A DNA stretch of 64,000 nt from Pelomonas sp. V22. Its GTDB lineage: Bacteria; Pseudomonadota; Gammaproteobacteria; Burkholderiales; Burkholderiaceae_C. The stretch spans positions 1 through 64,000 of the forward strand of contig NZ_JAGIXS010000005.1 in the NCBI RefSeq assembly GCF_030014915.1, read 5' to 3'. The notes beneath the pieces are model-generated. The model was not told the DNA's origin and ran no database searches. It worked only from the letters and a program-made list of their open reading frames with translations. Positions 53,199-64,000 of this stretch are shown piece after piece. The position numbers and the translations under genes were made by a program. Each line of letters opens with the position of its first letter. Within the stretch, counting starts at the first letter, position 1.

Positions 53199-55251
53199 GC
53201 AGGACCGCCCAGTCCAGGCGCTGCGCCAGCTTCTGCATGCCGGCGTTGCTGAGGTGGCCGGCATCGCGGTACAGCAGCACCCCATCAAGCCGCGTTGCGC
53301 AGCGCTCTTGGTCGCAAAGCAGGGGGTCGAAGCGCAGCAGATGCAGGCCGGGCAGTTGCGCCAGTTCATCGAGCAGGCTCAGCACCTGGGCGCGCTCGCG
53401 GTGGTAGTCGGCCAGGGCCACCGAGCAGTCGGCCGGCGCACCGAGGGTGAGGCGGCCACTGTCCAGCCGCTCGGTGCAGGCCGCGATGTCGAAGCCCGAG
53501 GACGGCGGCGGTGCCACCCAGACCACCCGCTTGCCCAGCTGCTGCAGCGTTGCCACGAACTGGCCAGCCTCGCGCAGCAATCGCGTGCGATCAAGCCGCT
53601 GCGGCCTTGGGCCGCCATCGACCGACCAATCCAGCTGCTGGTACTGCTGCGCATCGACATACTGGATCAGCACGCTGGAGAGGATCACCGTGTCGATCTC
53701 GGGGCGGCGGCTCAGCCAGTCCAGCACCGAGGCATTGAAGGCCTGGCAGCGCTCCGTCCAGCGGCGTCCGTAGGTTTCGCTGCCCACGCGCTCGGGCCGG
53801 TAGGGCAGCAAGTGCGTGAAGGGCCCGCAGGACGACATCGTGGCCTGCACCAGGCCTGGCGCCGAAGGCAGCAGGCCGGGCACCAGCTGCATCGCATAGG
53901 AATCCCCCCAGACCAGCCAACGCGGCGCCGTGCCGTCGGCGGCCTGACGCAGGCAGGCGGCACTCGGTTTGAAGGGCGCGACGTGGTCACAGCTGGGGCC
54001 GAGGCCATGGCCTTCGTCGGCCTGGCGGGTCGGCTGGCCGGGCCTCGGCGCTTCCTGCGGCCACAGCTGCAGCGGCGCCAGTGCGAGCAGGCTGCTCAGG
54101 CCCAGCACCAAGGCCAGGCCGCGCCAGGAGGGCCGGATCTCGGCCTGCCGCAAGGGCGACTCGAGGAAGCGGTACAGGCCGGCTGCGGCCAGCAGGGCCA
54201 CGAGCAAGGCGCCCAGCCGCCAGCCGAGGGGCACCGGCCCCGCGCCCACCCAGGCATTGCTGGCAAAGGCCAGGAGTGGCCAGTGCAGCAGGTAGAGCGA
54301 GTACGACCAGTCACCGAGGCGCAGCAGCGGCCACAGCAGCAGCGGGGCGGCGCGACGCTCGGGCGTCTTCAGCAACAACAGCAGCGTGCTCACGCCCACC
54401 AGCAGGGCGGTGGTACCAGGATGGACGGCTCCCGCCCACCACGAAGCCGGACGGCCCATCAGCGCGGCCAGCAGCAGGATCACCAGCGGCAGTTGAAGCC
54501 GGCGCAGCAGGCCCTGGCAGCGGTCGGCGCGCAGCCAGCCCAGCGGCTGGCCCTGGGCGCCCTGAACCCACAGCGCACCCAGCGATCCGAGCCCCAGCTC
54601 CCAGGCGCGAGTTGGCAGCAGATAGAAGGCGGCTGCGCCATGGCGCGGTGCCAGCCACAGGCAGAAGCCGAGGCTGATCCCGCAGCCCAGCAGCAAGGCT
54701 GCATGGTGGCGATGCCAGGCGGCCTGTGCCGACCGCGCGCGCCAGGCCAGGGCCAGCAGCAGCAGGGGCAGGACCAGGTAGTACTGCTCCTCGATGGACA
54801 GCGACCAGAAATGCAGCAGCGGCTTGCGCTCGGCCACGCCAGAGAAGTAGCCGGTCTGCTGCCACAGCACCAGGTTGCTGGCGAAGCCGAGCGAACCCCA
54901 CAGCTGCTCCCGCAGGTCCGCGAGTTCGGCGCGGTTCAGCCACCAGGGCGCGGCCAGCACCACGGCGGCCAGGCAGGCATAGGCGGCCGGCAGCAGGCGT
55001 TTGGCGCGCCGCCAGTAGAAGGCCACCAGGCTGAAGCGCCCCTGCCGCTGGCCCTGCAGCACGAGACCGGTGATCAGAAAACCCGAGATCACGAAGAACA
55101 GGTCCACACCCAGGTAGCCGGCTGGCAGCAGCTGCGCATGGAACAGCAGCACGGCCCCCACCGCCAGGCCGCGCAAAGCCTGGATCTCCCATTGCAGCGC
55201 CGGATAGGCCTGCGGGGATGTCGCGTCGGGGACCTCGGTGTGCATCGTCAT
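53152..55251 (-). CDS. OafA-like acyltransferase with SGNH domain
   Basis: A 699-residue protein. The N-terminal ~370 residues are an acyltransferase-3 membrane domain of ten spans, with the His motif [38 protein letters not shown] (catalytic His in LFHA). The C-terminal periplasmic SGNH domain has [10 protein letters not shown] (block I Ser), and DAGHLSNAG (block V Asp/His). Such proteins O-acetylate LPS O-antigen or other surface glycans. The stop lies within the end of the Kef-type gene. Start at 55251 or 55245 (two ATGs). Divergent from the acyl-CoA dehydrogenase gene. Confidence 0.92.
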   Translation of the reverse strand: MTMHTEVPDATSPQAYPALQWEIQALRGLAVGAVLLFHAQLLPAGYLGVDLFFVISGFLITGLVLQGQRQGRFSLVAFYWRRAKRLLPAAYACLAAVVLAAPWWLNRAELADLREQLWGSLGFASNLVLWQQTGYFSGVAERKPLLHFWSLSIEEQYYLVLPLLLLALAWRARSAQAAWHRHHAALLLGCGISLGFCLWLAPRHGAAAFYLLPTRAWELGLGSLGALWVQGAQGQPLGWLRADRCQGLLRRLQLPLVILLLAALMGRPASWWAGAVHPGTTALLVGVSTLLLLLKTPERRAAPLLLWPLLRLGDWSYSLYLLHWPLLAFASNAWVGAGPVPLGWRLGALLVALLAAAGLYRFLESPLRQAEIRPSWRGLALVLGLSSLLALAPLQLWPQEAPRPGQPTRQADEGHGLGPSCDHVAPFKPSAACLRQAADGTAPRWLVWGDSYAMQLVPGLLPSAPGLVQATMSSCGPFTHLLPYRPERVGSETYGRRWTERCQAFNASVLDWLSRRPEIDTVILSSVLIQYVDAQQYQQLDWSVDGGPRPQRLDRTRLLREAGQFVATLQQLGKRVVWVAPPPSSGFDIAACTERLDSGRLTLGAPADCSVALADYHRERAQVLSLLDELAQLPGLHLLRFDPLLCDQERCATRLDGVLLYRDAGHLSNAGMQKLAQRLDWAVLLRPSAASPPPEPALR

Positions 55252-55354
55252 CGGCGCGCGATTGTGCCTCCGGCCCTTGCGGCTGCTGCCTGCGCGACAG
55301 CCAGCCGCTGCGCGCTGCGCCACACTTGCCGCACGCCAGCCAAGGAGCGCCGCC

Positions 55355-56623
55355 ATGAGCATGAACTTCGACTACAGCCCCAAGGTCCAGCAGATGCGCG
55401 AACGCCTGCTGGCCTTCATGGATCAGCACATCTACCCGAACGAGCACCGCTTCCACGCCGAAGTTGCTGCCAACCGGGCCAAGGGCAATGCCTGGGTGCC
55501 GACCACGGTGATCGAGGAACTGAAGCCGCTGGCCCGCGCCGCCGGCTTGTGGAACCTGTTCCTGCCCAAGTCGAACCGTGCGCCGGAAGGGCTGTCGAAT
55601 CTCGAGTACGCGCCGCTGTGCGAGATCATGGGCCGCGTGTCCTGGGCGCCCGAGGTTTTCAACTGCTCGGCGCCCGACACCGGCAACATGGAAACGCTGG
55701 AGCGCTATGCCTCCGAGTCGTTGAAGGACCAGTGGCTGGAACCGCTCCTGAAGGGCGAGATCCGCTCGGCCTTCCTGATGACCGAGCCGGCCGTGGCCTC
55801 GTCGGATGCCACCAACATCGAATGCCGCATCGAGCGCGATGGCGACGAGTACGTGATCAACGGCCGCAAGTGGTGGTCCTCGGGCGCGGGCGACCCGCGC
55901 TGCGCGGTCTACATCGTGATGGGCAAGACCAACCCCGAGGCGGGTCGGCATGAGCAGCAGTCGATGATCGTGGTGCCGGCCAATGCCCCAGGCATCAGCG
56001 TGCTGCGGCCGCTCAATGTGTTCGGCTACGACGATGCGCCGCACGGCCACATGGAAGTCGAGCTGAAGAACGTGCGCGTGCCGGTCTCCAACATCCTGCT
56101 CGGCGAGGGCCGTGGTTTCGAGATCGCGCAGGGCCGCCTCGGCCCCGGCCGTATCCACCACTGCATGCGCTCCATCGGCGCGGCCGAGCGCGCGCTCGGC
56201 CTGATGTGCGAGCGCGCCATCGCCCGCGTAGCCTTCGGCAAGACCATCGCCCAGCAGACGGTGACGCAGGAGCGCATTGCCGAGTCGCGCTGCAGCATCG
56301 AGCAGGCCCGCCTGCTGACGCTCAAGGCCGCCTACATGATGGACACGGTGGGCAACAAGGTCGCCAAGGCCGAGATCGCGATGATCAAGATCGTCGCGCC
56401 CAACATGGCCTTGAAGGTGATCGACTGGGCGATCCAGGTCTACGGCGGCATGGGCGTTTCGGACGACACGCCGCTGGCCATGATGTGGGCCCACCAGCGC
56501 ACGCTGCGCCTGGCCGATGGCCCGGACGAGGTGCACCGCAACTCGCTGGCCAAGCTGGAGCTGGCCAGCCACATGAAGCTACCGGCCGACAAGGTGCACA
56601 TGCCGGTGACGCGCGGCGCCTGA
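55355..56623 (+). CDS. Acyl-CoA dehydrogenase family protein (ACAD10/11-like)
   Basis: A 422-residue FAD enzyme. The acyl-CoA dehydrogenase core is visible in [43 protein letters not shown] (middle beta domain), [21 protein letters not shown] and [35 protein letters not shown] at the C-terminus. The layout and the segment [15 protein letters not shown] are typical of the ACAD11-like subgroup, which may act on 4-hydroxyacyl- or long-chain acyl-CoAs. No partner genes for beta-oxidation are adjacent. AAGGAGCG precedes the ATG at 55355. Confidence 0.9.
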   Translation: MSMNFDYSPKVQQMRERLLAFMDQHIYPNEHRFHAEVAANRAKGNAWVPTTVIEELKPLARAAGLWNLFLPKSNRAPEGLSNLEYAPLCEIMGRVSWAPEVFNCSAPDTGNMETLERYASESLKDQWLEPLLKGEIRSAFLMTEPAVASSDATNIECRIERDGDEYVINGRKWWSSGAGDPRCAVYIVMGKTNPEAGRHEQQSMIVVPANAPGISVLRPLNVFGYDDAPHGHMEVELKNVRVPVSNILLGEGRGFEIAQGRLGPGRIHHCMRSIGAAERALGLMCERAIARVAFGKTIAQQTVTQERIAESRCSIEQARLLTLKAAYMMDTVGNKVAKAEIAMIKIVAPNMALKVIDWAIQVYGGMGVSDDTPLAMMWAHQRTLRLADGPDEVHRNSLAKLELASHMKLPADKVHMPVTRGA

Positions 56624-56639
56624 AGGGCTCTGCAGCGCT

Positions 56640-57017
56640 CTACTCGGGCATCACCAGCGCCAGCTGCAAGGGCGCGCGGTGCGGCCCGGCCGCTGCGGGG
56701 CTCAGCCGCCCGCGCAGGCTCATTCGCTGCCCCACGCGCTTGCTGAGCTGCGCATGGCGGCGCGCATCCGCCACGATCAGCACGCGCTGCACCTGCTTGA
56801 TCGCCTTCGCATCCGCCTGCTCGCGGCCGGCCGCCATGCAGGCGGGCTGCATGAGGACGAGCACCAGGGACTCCTCGCCTGGCGCCTTGCCGACCTTCTC
56901 CAGGCGGCCGCCGATGCTTGACACGGCGGGCGCATAGGCCAGGCAGCGGGGCGCGGCCTCGGTGGCCAGAGGCAGGCAGGCGGCACAGAGCAGGGCGAGG
57001 CGGTGGAGGTACGTCAT
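56640..57017 (-). CDS. DUF4431-like secreted small protein
   Basis: A 125-residue secreted protein: signal peptide (MTYLHRLALLCAACLPLATEA), then a single domain reading CLAYAPAVSSIGGRLEKVGKAPGEESLVLVLMQPACM and QRMSLRGRLSPAAAGPHRAPLQLAL, which has the pattern of DUF4431 (a conserved Cys pair, a G-rich turn and an OB-like strand set). DUF4431 has no known function. The start at 57017 was chosen for the signal peptide, not the far longer open frame. It is convergent with the acyl-CoA dehydrogenase gene (16-bp gap). Confidence 0.75.
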   Translation of the reverse strand: MTYLHRLALLCAACLPLATEAAPRCLAYAPAVSSIGGRLEKVGKAPGEESLVLVLMQPACMAAGREQADAKAIKQVQRVLIVADARRHAQLSKRVGQRMSLRGRLSPAAAGPHRAPLQLALVMPE

Positions 57018-57099
57018 GTCGGATCCAGATGGGCAGGAGCGCCCGGCGAGCTGCATTAGACGCGGATTGGACGCGCCTTGAACGCTCATTCGGCCCGCA

Positions 57100-57819
57100 T
57101 CAAGCCCGGGCCGCCACCAGCAGCGGTCTCGGGAAGGTCGCGACCCAGTTGGCATAGACCGTGGCGGCGATCTGGCGCAGGGCGGCGGCTCGCGCGGGCA
57201 AGCCGGCAAGCATCTGCTCGCGATCCTGCACCGCCGGGCCCCGAGCGCGAGCGAGTTCATCACCCGCTTCGTCGCACCAGGCGCGCACGCCGTCGGCCGT
57301 GACCTCCAGGTGGCCCTGGAAGCCCAGGTGGCGCCCATGACGGAAGCCCTTGTTGAGGCTGTAGCGGCCGAACATGGTGCGCGTGGCGCCACGCGGGATG
57401 TCGAAGCCGTCGTAGTGCCAGTTGAAGACCTCCACCTGCTCGCGGCCGCCGAACAAGGCCCGCGCCGGCGGTGTGATCGCCAGGCGCTGCCAGCCGATCT
57501 GCGGCCAGGGGTTGCGCAGCACGCGCGCACCCATGGCCCGGGCGAGCAACTGGGCGCCGAAGCAATGGCCGAGTACCGGTACGTCCGCCTCGATGGCGCG
57601 TCGCACCAGCGCCAGCTCCTCGGCCACCCAGCCATCCTCGCCATTGGCGGAGGCATTGCTGCCCAGCACCACCAGACCGGAGAAGCGCTGCAAGCTGCCG
57701 GGGCGCGCCTCGCCGGGCGCAAAGAGCTCGCTCTCGAAGCTCTGGCGCCGCAGGCAGTCCATCAGGATGCCCGGGCCCTGGGCCGACTCGTGCTGGAGGA
57801 TGGCGATGCGCTGATTCAT
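57100..57819 (-). CDS. Class I glutamine amidotransferase-like protein
   Basis: A 239-residue type 1 glutamine amidotransferase. The nucleophile elbow is VLGHCFGAQLLARAMG (Cys near 86), and the His/Glu pair is in HLGFQGHLEVT, preceded by FNWHYDGFDIPRGA. The stand-alone domain resembles GuaA-like or gamma-Glu-GABA hydrolase-type amidohydrolases. No partner synthase is adjacent. A 7-bp GC hairpin stands 6 bp before the ATG and could control translation. The start at 57819 fits the family length. Confidence 0.85.
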   Translation of the reverse strand: MNQRIAILQHESAQGPGILMDCLRRQSFESELFAPGEARPGSLQRFSGLVVLGSNASANGEDGWVAEELALVRRAIEADVPVLGHCFGAQLLARAMGARVLRNPWPQIGWQRLAITPPARALFGGREQVEVFNWHYDGFDIPRGATRTMFGRYSLNKGFRHGRHLGFQGHLEVTADGVRAWCDEAGDELARARGPAVQDREQMLAGLPARAAALRQIAATVYANWVATFPRPLLVAARA

Positions 57820-57825
57820 GGCGGT

Positions 57826-57844
57826 GGCGCCCCACCAGGGCGCC
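57826..57844 (-). promoter_or_regulatory. GC hairpin directly before the amidotransferase start
   Basis: GGCGCCC (57826-57832) pairs perfectly with GGGCGCC (57838-57844) with a 5-nt loop, ending 6 bp before the amidotransferase ATG. No free Shine-Dalgarno sequence is visible, so the stem may hide or replace the ribosome site. Confidence 0.3.
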
Positions 57845-57879
57845 GTTGTTGCGAGGCCTTCAATCTAGGTCGAGGGGTC

Positions 57880-57927
57880 TCAAGCTGCCGCCAAGCTTTC
57901 GCTCCGGCGCATCAAGCCGGCGTCAAG
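57880..57927. promoter_or_regulatory. Direct repeat upstream of kdp operon
   Basis: TCAAGCTGCCGCCAAG (57880-57895) and TCAAGCCGGCGTCAAG (57912-57927) agree at 13 of 16 positions and are spaced 32 bp start to start, about three helical turns. They lie 121-168 bp before the first kdp-linked ATG. This could be a site for a response regulator (KdpE has no clear match here), but no regulator gene is in the window. Confidence 0.35.
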
Positions 57928-58047
57928 AAGCATCCGCCGCAATCCATCTTTACGACTTCTTGATACCGCCGCCCCGGCTCTCGACAACAAGTTGAGGCGC
58001 CCCTCCCTAACCTCTGCTGCATCGCAACAAACGCGTTGGAGCAAGCC

Positions 58048-58140
58048 ATGGATTGGCTGTATCTCGGGCTCGCCGCCCTTCTGTTCGCACTGCTGCTCGG
58101 CCTGGCCGAAGCCAGCGAGCGCCTCGGAGGTCGGCCATGA
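58048..58140 (+). CDS. 30-aa hydrophobic leader peptide of the kdp operon
   Basis: A peptide with one span (MDWLYLGLAALLFALLLGLA) and a short polar tail ([10 protein letters not shown]). TTGGAGC lies 6 bp before the ATG. Its TGA overlaps the next ATG (kdpF-like) by ATGA. Small ORFs beginning MDW(L/I)YLG upstream of kdpF are often seen in betaproteobacterial kdp clusters (from memory, not searched here), which suggests a real subunit or assembly peptide rather than a chance frame. Confidence 0.65.
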   Translation: MDWLYLGLAALLFALLLGLAEASERLGGRP

Positions 58141-58232
58141 CACCCCATCTTCTCTACTGGGCTGCCGGTCTCGCGACTGCCGGCCTCTTCCTCTATTTGC
58201 TGATTGCGCTCTGGCGCGCCGAGGAGTTCTGA
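58137..58232 (+). CDS. kdpF: KdpF, small subunit of the K+-transporting ATPase
   Basis: A 31-residue single-span peptide, with hydrophobic centre [20 protein letters not shown] and the short C-terminal end LWRAEEF, matching the size and charge pattern of KdpF, which stabilises the KdpABC complex. It overlaps the 30-aa leader gene by ATGA and ends 1 bp before the kdpA ATG, so all are translationally coupled. GAGGAG in its last codons is the ribosome site of kdpA. Confidence 0.8.
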   Translation: MTPHLLYWAAGLATAGLFLYLLIALWRAEEF

Positions 58233-58233
58233 C

Positions 58234-60027
<1,794 letters not shown>

Positions 60028-60040
60028 GGAGGGTCTCAAC

Positions 60041-62143
60041 ATGACTACAAGCAACAACAACAAGCAACTTCGCCTGCTCGACCCGCAGCTGGTCCGGCCC
60101 GCGCTGGCCCAGTCCTTTGCCAAGCTGAGCCCGGCCGTGCAATGGCGCAACCCGGTGATGTTCGTGGTCTACATCGGCAGCCTGCTGACCACGGGCCTGT
60201 GGGCGGCCAGCCTGTTCGATGCGGCCTATGCCGGCAGCGAAGGCCGGATGTTCATCCTGGCCATCGCGCTGTGGCTGTGGTTCACCGTGCTGTTCGCCAA
60301 CTTCGCCGAGGCGCTGGCCGAAGGCCGATCCAAGGCACAGGCGGCCTCGCTGCGCGGCTTGAAGGCGCGCACCTGGGCCAAGAAGCTGCACGAGCCCAAG
60401 CACGGTGCCCAATGGCATCCGATGCAGTCCGACGAGCTTCGCAAGGGCGACGTGGTGCTGGTCGAAGCCGGCGACATGATTGCGCTGGACGGCGTCGTCA
60501 TCGAAGGCGTGGCCTCGGTCGATGAGAGCGCCATCACCGGCGAATCGGCGCCGGTGATCCGCGAGTCGGGCGGCGACTTCTCGGCCGTCACCGGCGGCAC
60601 CCGCGTGCTGTCGGACTGGCTGGTGGTGCGCGTGTCGGCCAACCCGGGCGAGTCCTTCCTCGACCGCATGATCGCGATGGTGGAAGGCGCCAAGCGCCAG
60701 AAGACGCCCAACGAGATCGCGCTGACCATCCTCTTGGTGGCGCTGACCCTGGTGTTCCTGGTGGTCACGGCCACGCTTTTGCCGTTCTCGATCTTCAGCG
60801 TGGAAGCCGCCGGCGCCGGTACCGTGGTGACGGTCACCGCCCTGGTGTCGCTGCTGGTCTGCCTGATCCCGACCACCATCGGCGGCCTGCTCTCGGCCAT
60901 CGGCGTGGCCGGCATGAGCCGCATGATGCAGGCCAATGTGATCGCCACCTCGGGCCGCGCGGTCGAGGCCGCCGGCGACGTGGACGTGCTGCTGCTGGAC
61001 AAGACCGGCACCATCACGCTCGGCAACCGCCAGGCCAGTGCCTTCCTGCCTGCGCCGGGCGTCAGCGAACAGCAGTTGGCCGATGCGGCCCAGCTGGCTT
61101 CCTTGGCCGACGAGACGCCGGAAGGCCGTTCCATCGTCGTGCTGGCCAAGCAGAAGTTCAATCTGCGCGAGCGCGACATCCAGGAGCTGCAGGCGCACTT
61201 CGTCCACTTCACGGCGCAGACGCGCATGAGCGGCGCCGATTTCGGCGATGCCGCTGCACCCAGCCGCAGCATCCGCAAGGGCGCAGCCTCGGCCGTCAAG
61301 GCCTGGGTGGAAAGCCTGGGTGGCCGCTTCCCGCGTGAGGTGGACGACGCCGTCGATCAGATTGCCCGTCGCGGCAGCACGCCGCTTGTTGTTGCCGAAG
61401 GCAACCGCGTGCTCGGTGCCGTCGAGCTCAAGGACATCGTCAAGGGCGGCATCAAGGAGCGCTTCACCCAGCTGCGCCGCATGGGCATCAAGACCGTGAT
61501 GATCACCGGCGACAACCGGCTCACCGCCGCCGCCATCGCGGCCGAGGCCGGCGTGGACGACTTCCTGGCCGAGGCCACGCCCGAAGCCAAGCTGAAGATG
61601 ATCCGCGACTACCAGGCCGAGGGCCGCCTGGTGGCGATGACCGGCGACGGCACCAACGACGCGCCCGCGCTGGCGCAAGCCGACGTGGCTGTGGCCATGA
61701 ACAGCGGCACGCAGGCGGCCAAGGAGGCCGGCAACATGGTCGACCTCGATTCGAACCCGACCAAGCTGCTGGAAGTGGTGGAAACCGGCAAGCAGCTGCT
61801 GATGACGCGCGGCTCGCTGACCACCTTCTCGATCGCCAACGACGTGGCCAAGTACTTCGCCATCATCCCGGCCCTGTTCGTCGGCGTGTATCCGCAGCTG
61901 GAGGCGCTGAACGTGATGGGGCTGCACAGCCCCAACTCGGCCATCCTGTCGGCGGTGATCTTCAATGCGCTGATCATCATCGCGCTGATCCCGCTGGCGC
62001 TCCAGGGCGTGCCCTACCGCGCCATCGGCGCCGCCGCGCTCTTGCGCCGCAACCTGCTCGTCTACGGCCTCGGCGGCCTGATCGTGCCCTTCATCGGCAT
62101 CAAGGCGATCGACTGGCTGCTGGTCGCGCTGCACCTCGTCTGA
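60041..62143 (+). CDS. kdpB: K+-transporting P-type ATPase, catalytic subunit KdpB
   Basis: A 700-residue P-type ATPase with the phosphorylation motif [10 protein letters not shown] (Asp near 320), the actuator loop [19 protein letters not shown] (TGES), nucleotide-binding [11 protein letters not shown] and the hinge [15 protein letters not shown]. An SD sequence GAGGAGGG precedes the ATG and the gene follows kdpA by 13 bp. Canonical length and all motifs are intact, so a working pump is expected. Confidence 0.96.
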   Translation: MTTSNNNKQLRLLDPQLVRPALAQSFAKLSPAVQWRNPVMFVVYIGSLLTTGLWAASLFDAAYAGSEGRMFILAIALWLWFTVLFANFAEALAEGRSKAQAASLRGLKARTWAKKLHEPKHGAQWHPMQSDELRKGDVVLVEAGDMIALDGVVIEGVASVDESAITGESAPVIRESGGDFSAVTGGTRVLSDWLVVRVSANPGESFLDRMIAMVEGAKRQKTPNEIALTILLVALTLVFLVVTATLLPFSIFSVEAAGAGTVVTVTALVSLLVCLIPTTIGGLLSAIGVAGMSRMMQANVIATSGRAVEAAGDVDVLLLDKTGTITLGNRQASAFLPAPGVSEQQLADAAQLASLADETPEGRSIVVLAKQKFNLRERDIQELQAHFVHFTAQTRMSGADFGDAAAPSRSIRKGAASAVKAWVESLGGRFPREVDDAVDQIARRGSTPLVVAEGNRVLGAVELKDIVKGGIKERFTQLRRMGIKTVMITGDNRLTAAAIAAEAGVDDFLAEATPEAKLKMIRDYQAEGRLVAMTGDGTNDAPALAQADVAVAMNSGTQAAKEAGNMVDLDSNPTKLLEVVETGKQLLMTRGSLTTFSIANDVAKYFAIIPALFVGVYPQLEALNVMGLHSPNSAILSAVIFNALIIIALIPLALQGVPYRAIGAAALLRRNLLVYGLGGLIVPFIGIKAIDWLLVALHLV

Positions 62144-62158
62144 AGAGGACTCCACATC

Positions 62159-62746
62159 ATGATCATCAAGACCTATCTCCGTCCTGCGCTGGTGAGCTTC
62201 GTGCTGCTCAGCGCCGTCACCGGCTTTCTCTATCCGCTGGCCGTGACCGGCGTGGGCCAGGGCCTGTTCCCAAGGCAGGCCGCCGGCTCGCTGATTGAGC
62301 GCGAGGGCAAGGCCGTCGGCTCCGAGCTGATTGGCCAGAACTTCAGCGAGGCCCGCTACTTCTGGGGCCGCCCGTCGGCCACCGGGCCGATGAGCAACAA
62401 CGCCGGCGGCTCATCGGGCTCCAACCAGGGGCCGCTGAACCCGGCCCTGGCCGAGGCGGTCAAGGCTCGCATCGAGGCGCTGCGCGCTGCAGATCCGGAC
62501 AACAAGCTGCCCATCCCGGCCGACCTGGTCACCGCATCGAGCAGCGGCCTGGACCCGCACATCACGATGGCCGCCGCCCGCTACCAGCTGGCCCGGGTGG
62601 CCCGTGAGCGCGGCCTGCCGGCCGCCGAGATCGAGCGCCTGATCGCCGCACACACGGCCGAGCGCGACCTGGCCGTGCTGGGCGAGCCGCGCGTCAACGT
62701 ACTCACTCTCAACCTGGCGCTCGACGCCGCAAGCAAGAAGCAATAA
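62159..62746 (+). CDS. kdpC: K+-transporting ATPase subunit KdpC
   Basis: A 195-residue protein with an N-terminal span ([23 protein letters not shown]) and a periplasmic domain containing the KdpC signature [15 protein letters not shown], then SNQGPLNP and [27 protein letters not shown]. It is the assembly/stabilising subunit and may raise ATP affinity. It follows kdpB by 15 bp, and its stop is 3 bp before the TorF-like gene, an unusually tight spacing for an outer-membrane protein gene. Confidence 0.95.
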   Translation: MIIKTYLRPALVSFVLLSAVTGFLYPLAVTGVGQGLFPRQAAGSLIEREGKAVGSELIGQNFSEARYFWGRPSATGPMSNNAGGSSGSNQGPLNPALAEAVKARIEALRAADPDNKLPIPADLVTASSSGLDPHITMAAARYQLARVARERGLPAAEIERLIAAHTAERDLAVLGEPRVNVLTLNLALDAASKKQ

Positions 62747-62749
62747 GCG

Positions 62750-63574
62750 ATGAACTTCAAGAAGACCACGATCCTGCTCTCCGCCCTGGCCCTGCTGGCC
62801 GGCACTGCCCGTGCCGAAGAGGCGGCTGCCGCCAAGCCTGAGCACCAGCTGACCGGCAATATCAGCCTCAACACCGACTACCGCTTCCGCGGCATCAGCC
62901 AGACCTGGAAGCTGCCGGCTCTGCAGGGCGGTTTTGACTACTCGCACGCCAGCGGCCTGTACCTGGGCACCTGGGCCTCCAACGTCTCGGGCAACAGCTA
63001 CAACAACGGTGCCGGCCTGGAGCTGGACCTCTACGGCGGCTGGAAGTTCAGCCTGTCGCAAGACCTGACCCTGGACCTGGGCGCCCTGGCCTATGGCTAC
63101 CCCGGCGCCAAGCTCAACAGCGCGCCCGGCGTGGCCACGAACGAGAAGTACACCAACGTCGACGTCTACGCCGCCGTCTCGGCCGGCGCCTTCAGCGCCA
63201 AGCTGTCGTATGCCGCCACCGACTATTTCGGCCTGAACTCGACGACCGCTGGCTACGCGTATTTCAGCAGCCTGCCGGCGCGCGGTGCCTCCAAGGGCTC
63301 GACCTACCTGGACCTGAACTACAACCTCGACCTCGGCAACGGCGCCACGCTGGGCCTGCATGCCGGCCACGTGAGCGTGCGCCACTATGGCGAGCTCTCG
63401 TACAGCGACTACAAGCTGTCGCTCGCCAAGGAGATGGCCGGCCTGACCTGGACCGGCGCGCTCGTGGGCACCGATGCCAAGCGCGACTACTACCAGGGGG
63501 GCAATGCCGCTGGCCAGAACGCGAAGCGCCTGGGCAAGGCCGGGGTAGTTATCAGCGTCGGCAAGACCTTCTGA
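62750..63574 (+). CDS. TorF-family putative outer-membrane porin
   Basis: A 274-residue beta-barrel protein. A signal peptide (MNFKKTTILLSALALLAGTARA) is followed by the family signature HQLTGNISLNTDYRFRGISQT and alternating amphipathic strands (GLYLGTWASNVS, LELDLYGGWKFSLS, TYLDLNYNLDLGNGATLGLHAG), ending in Phe (VVISVGKTF) as barrels do. TorF/Gcw_chp-type proteins (TIGR02001) are frequently near the kdp genes; the role there is unproven, but K+ passage through the outer membrane is a reasonable guess. Its start is 3 bp after kdpC, so it is co-transcribed. kdpD/kdpE do not follow in the window. Confidence 0.88.
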   Translation: MNFKKTTILLSALALLAGTARAEEAAAAKPEHQLTGNISLNTDYRFRGISQTWKLPALQGGFDYSHASGLYLGTWASNVSGNSYNNGAGLELDLYGGWKFSLSQDLTLDLGALAYGYPGAKLNSAPGVATNEKYTNVDVYAAVSAGAFSAKLSYAATDYFGLNSTTAGYAYFSSLPARGASKGSTYLDLNYNLDLGNGATLGLHAGHVSVRHYGELSYSDYKLSLAKEMAGLTWTGALVGTDAKRDYYQGGNAAGQNAKRLGKAGVVISVGKTF

Positions 63575-63602
63575 GCACGGTTCTCGCGGCGAGAATGCAG
63601 CG

Positions 63603-64000
63603 ATGCTGATCAACTGCGCGGCTTACCAGGGCGGGCGCAAGCTCGCCGATCTCTCACCCGAGCGTCCCGAGGAGCTGGCCGAGTACCTCGAGCGGCCGGA
63701 CTGCTTCCTGTGGGTCGCGCTGCGCGACCCGGCGCCCGGTGAGCTGGAGCCCTGGCGGCGCCTGTTCGACCTGCATCCGCTGGCGGTCGAAGACGCGGTC
63801 AAGGGCCAGCAGCGGCCCAAGGTCGAGGAGTATGGCGACGCACTCTTTGCCGTGATGCGCCTGGCCGATTGGGTGGCGGCCGATGTCAGCCTGGGTGAAG
63901 TGGCCGTGTTCTGCGGCCCGAAGTACGTGCTGTCGGTGCGCAGCGGCAGCAAGCTGCATTTCCTGGGCGTGCGTGAGCGCTGCGAGCGCGAGCCCGAGCT
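63603..64000 (+). CDS. CorA-family divalent metal transporter, N-terminal part (cut by window end)
   Basis: The first 132 residues of a CorA-like protein: MLINCAAYQGGRKLADLSPE begins the cytoplasmic domain, with DCFLWVALRDPAPGELEPWRRLFDLHPLAVEDAVKGQQRPKVEEYGDALFAVMRL, the strand-helix pattern of CorA N-terminal domains (HPLAVED is the conserved segment). The membrane spans with the GMN motif lie beyond the window. The ATG at 63603 follows a short spacer after the TorF-like gene; it may be the last gene of that cluster or independent. Confidence 0.85.
   Translation, partial: MLINCAAYQGGRKLADLSPERPEELAEYLERPDCFLWVALRDPAPGELEPWRRLFDLHPLAVEDAVKGQQRPKVEEYGDALFAVMRLADWVAADVSLGEVAVFCGPKYVLSVRSGSKLHFLGVRERCEREPE

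Overview
The window is high-GC (roughly two thirds G+C outside the first 2.3 kb), densely coded DNA from a betaproteobacterium. The gene set (kdsD-kdsC-lptC, creB/creC/creD, an undivided gdhA, kdpFABC followed by a TorF-type outer-membrane protein, many ATGA/TGATG overlaps) suggests Burkholderiales, probably the Roseateles/Mitsuaria/Paucibacter group. That placement is inferred from gene content and base composition; no search was run. No rRNA, tRNA or CRISPR array was seen.

Layout. 1-357: the orfA end of an IS3-family insertion sequence. 358-2304: a lower-GC stretch of short same-strand genes (a truncated ORF, an ASCH-domain protein, two orphans) separated by ~70-bp elements that resemble integron attC sites; this is the most accessory-looking part. 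2423-4832: a persulfide dioxygenase-rhodanese fusion with two YeeE/YedE-type membrane proteins. 4906-7169: alpha/beta hydrolase, solute-binding protein and secreted histidine phosphatase. 7175-14679: a peptide-type ABC transporter, two tandem binding proteins on the minus strand diverging from two permeases and a fused double ATPase. 14776-18484: a small lipoprotein, a SPFH / membrane protein / ribbon-helix-helix operon with tandem GATATC sites, and a TetR regulator whose palindromic site recurs before a 41-aa membrane peptide plus hydrolase. 18623-24368: two paralogous TPR-GGDEF proteins and a SulP transporter, all overlapping.

24390-32487: an unknown membrane-anchored protein, a SWIM-SNF2 helicase, a copy of a palindromic repeat, a thioredoxin, an M17 aminopeptidase and a GMC oxidoreductase. 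32534-37662: creD, creC, a second copy of the repeat (between creC and creB), creB, marC and a BtuF-like protein, with a cre-tag-like site before creD. 37879-38364: a glycine-rich RRM protein. 38445-40717: a DUF5916-type gene that appears broken by a 1-nt frameshift. 40979-44014: SDR, lptC, kdsC, kdsD (Kdo/LPS operon). 44097-47953: PAP2 phosphatase, unknown anchored protein, gdhA and a secreted unknown. 47958-51104: MacAB-like exporter. 51204-57819: Kef-type antiporter, OafA-like acyltransferase, acyl-CoA dehydrogenase, DUF4431-like protein and glutamine amidotransferase. 58048-63574: kdpFABC with a 30-aa leader gene and a TorF-type porin. From 63603: the start of a CorA transporter, cut by the window end.

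Most of the window from 2.4 kb onward is ordinary chromosomal backbone. The best candidates for a second look are the cassette-like array at the left end, the SPFH-RHH operon with its apparent self-operator, the twin TetR sites, the dispersed repeat lying inside the cre locus, and the frameshifted DUF5916 gene.
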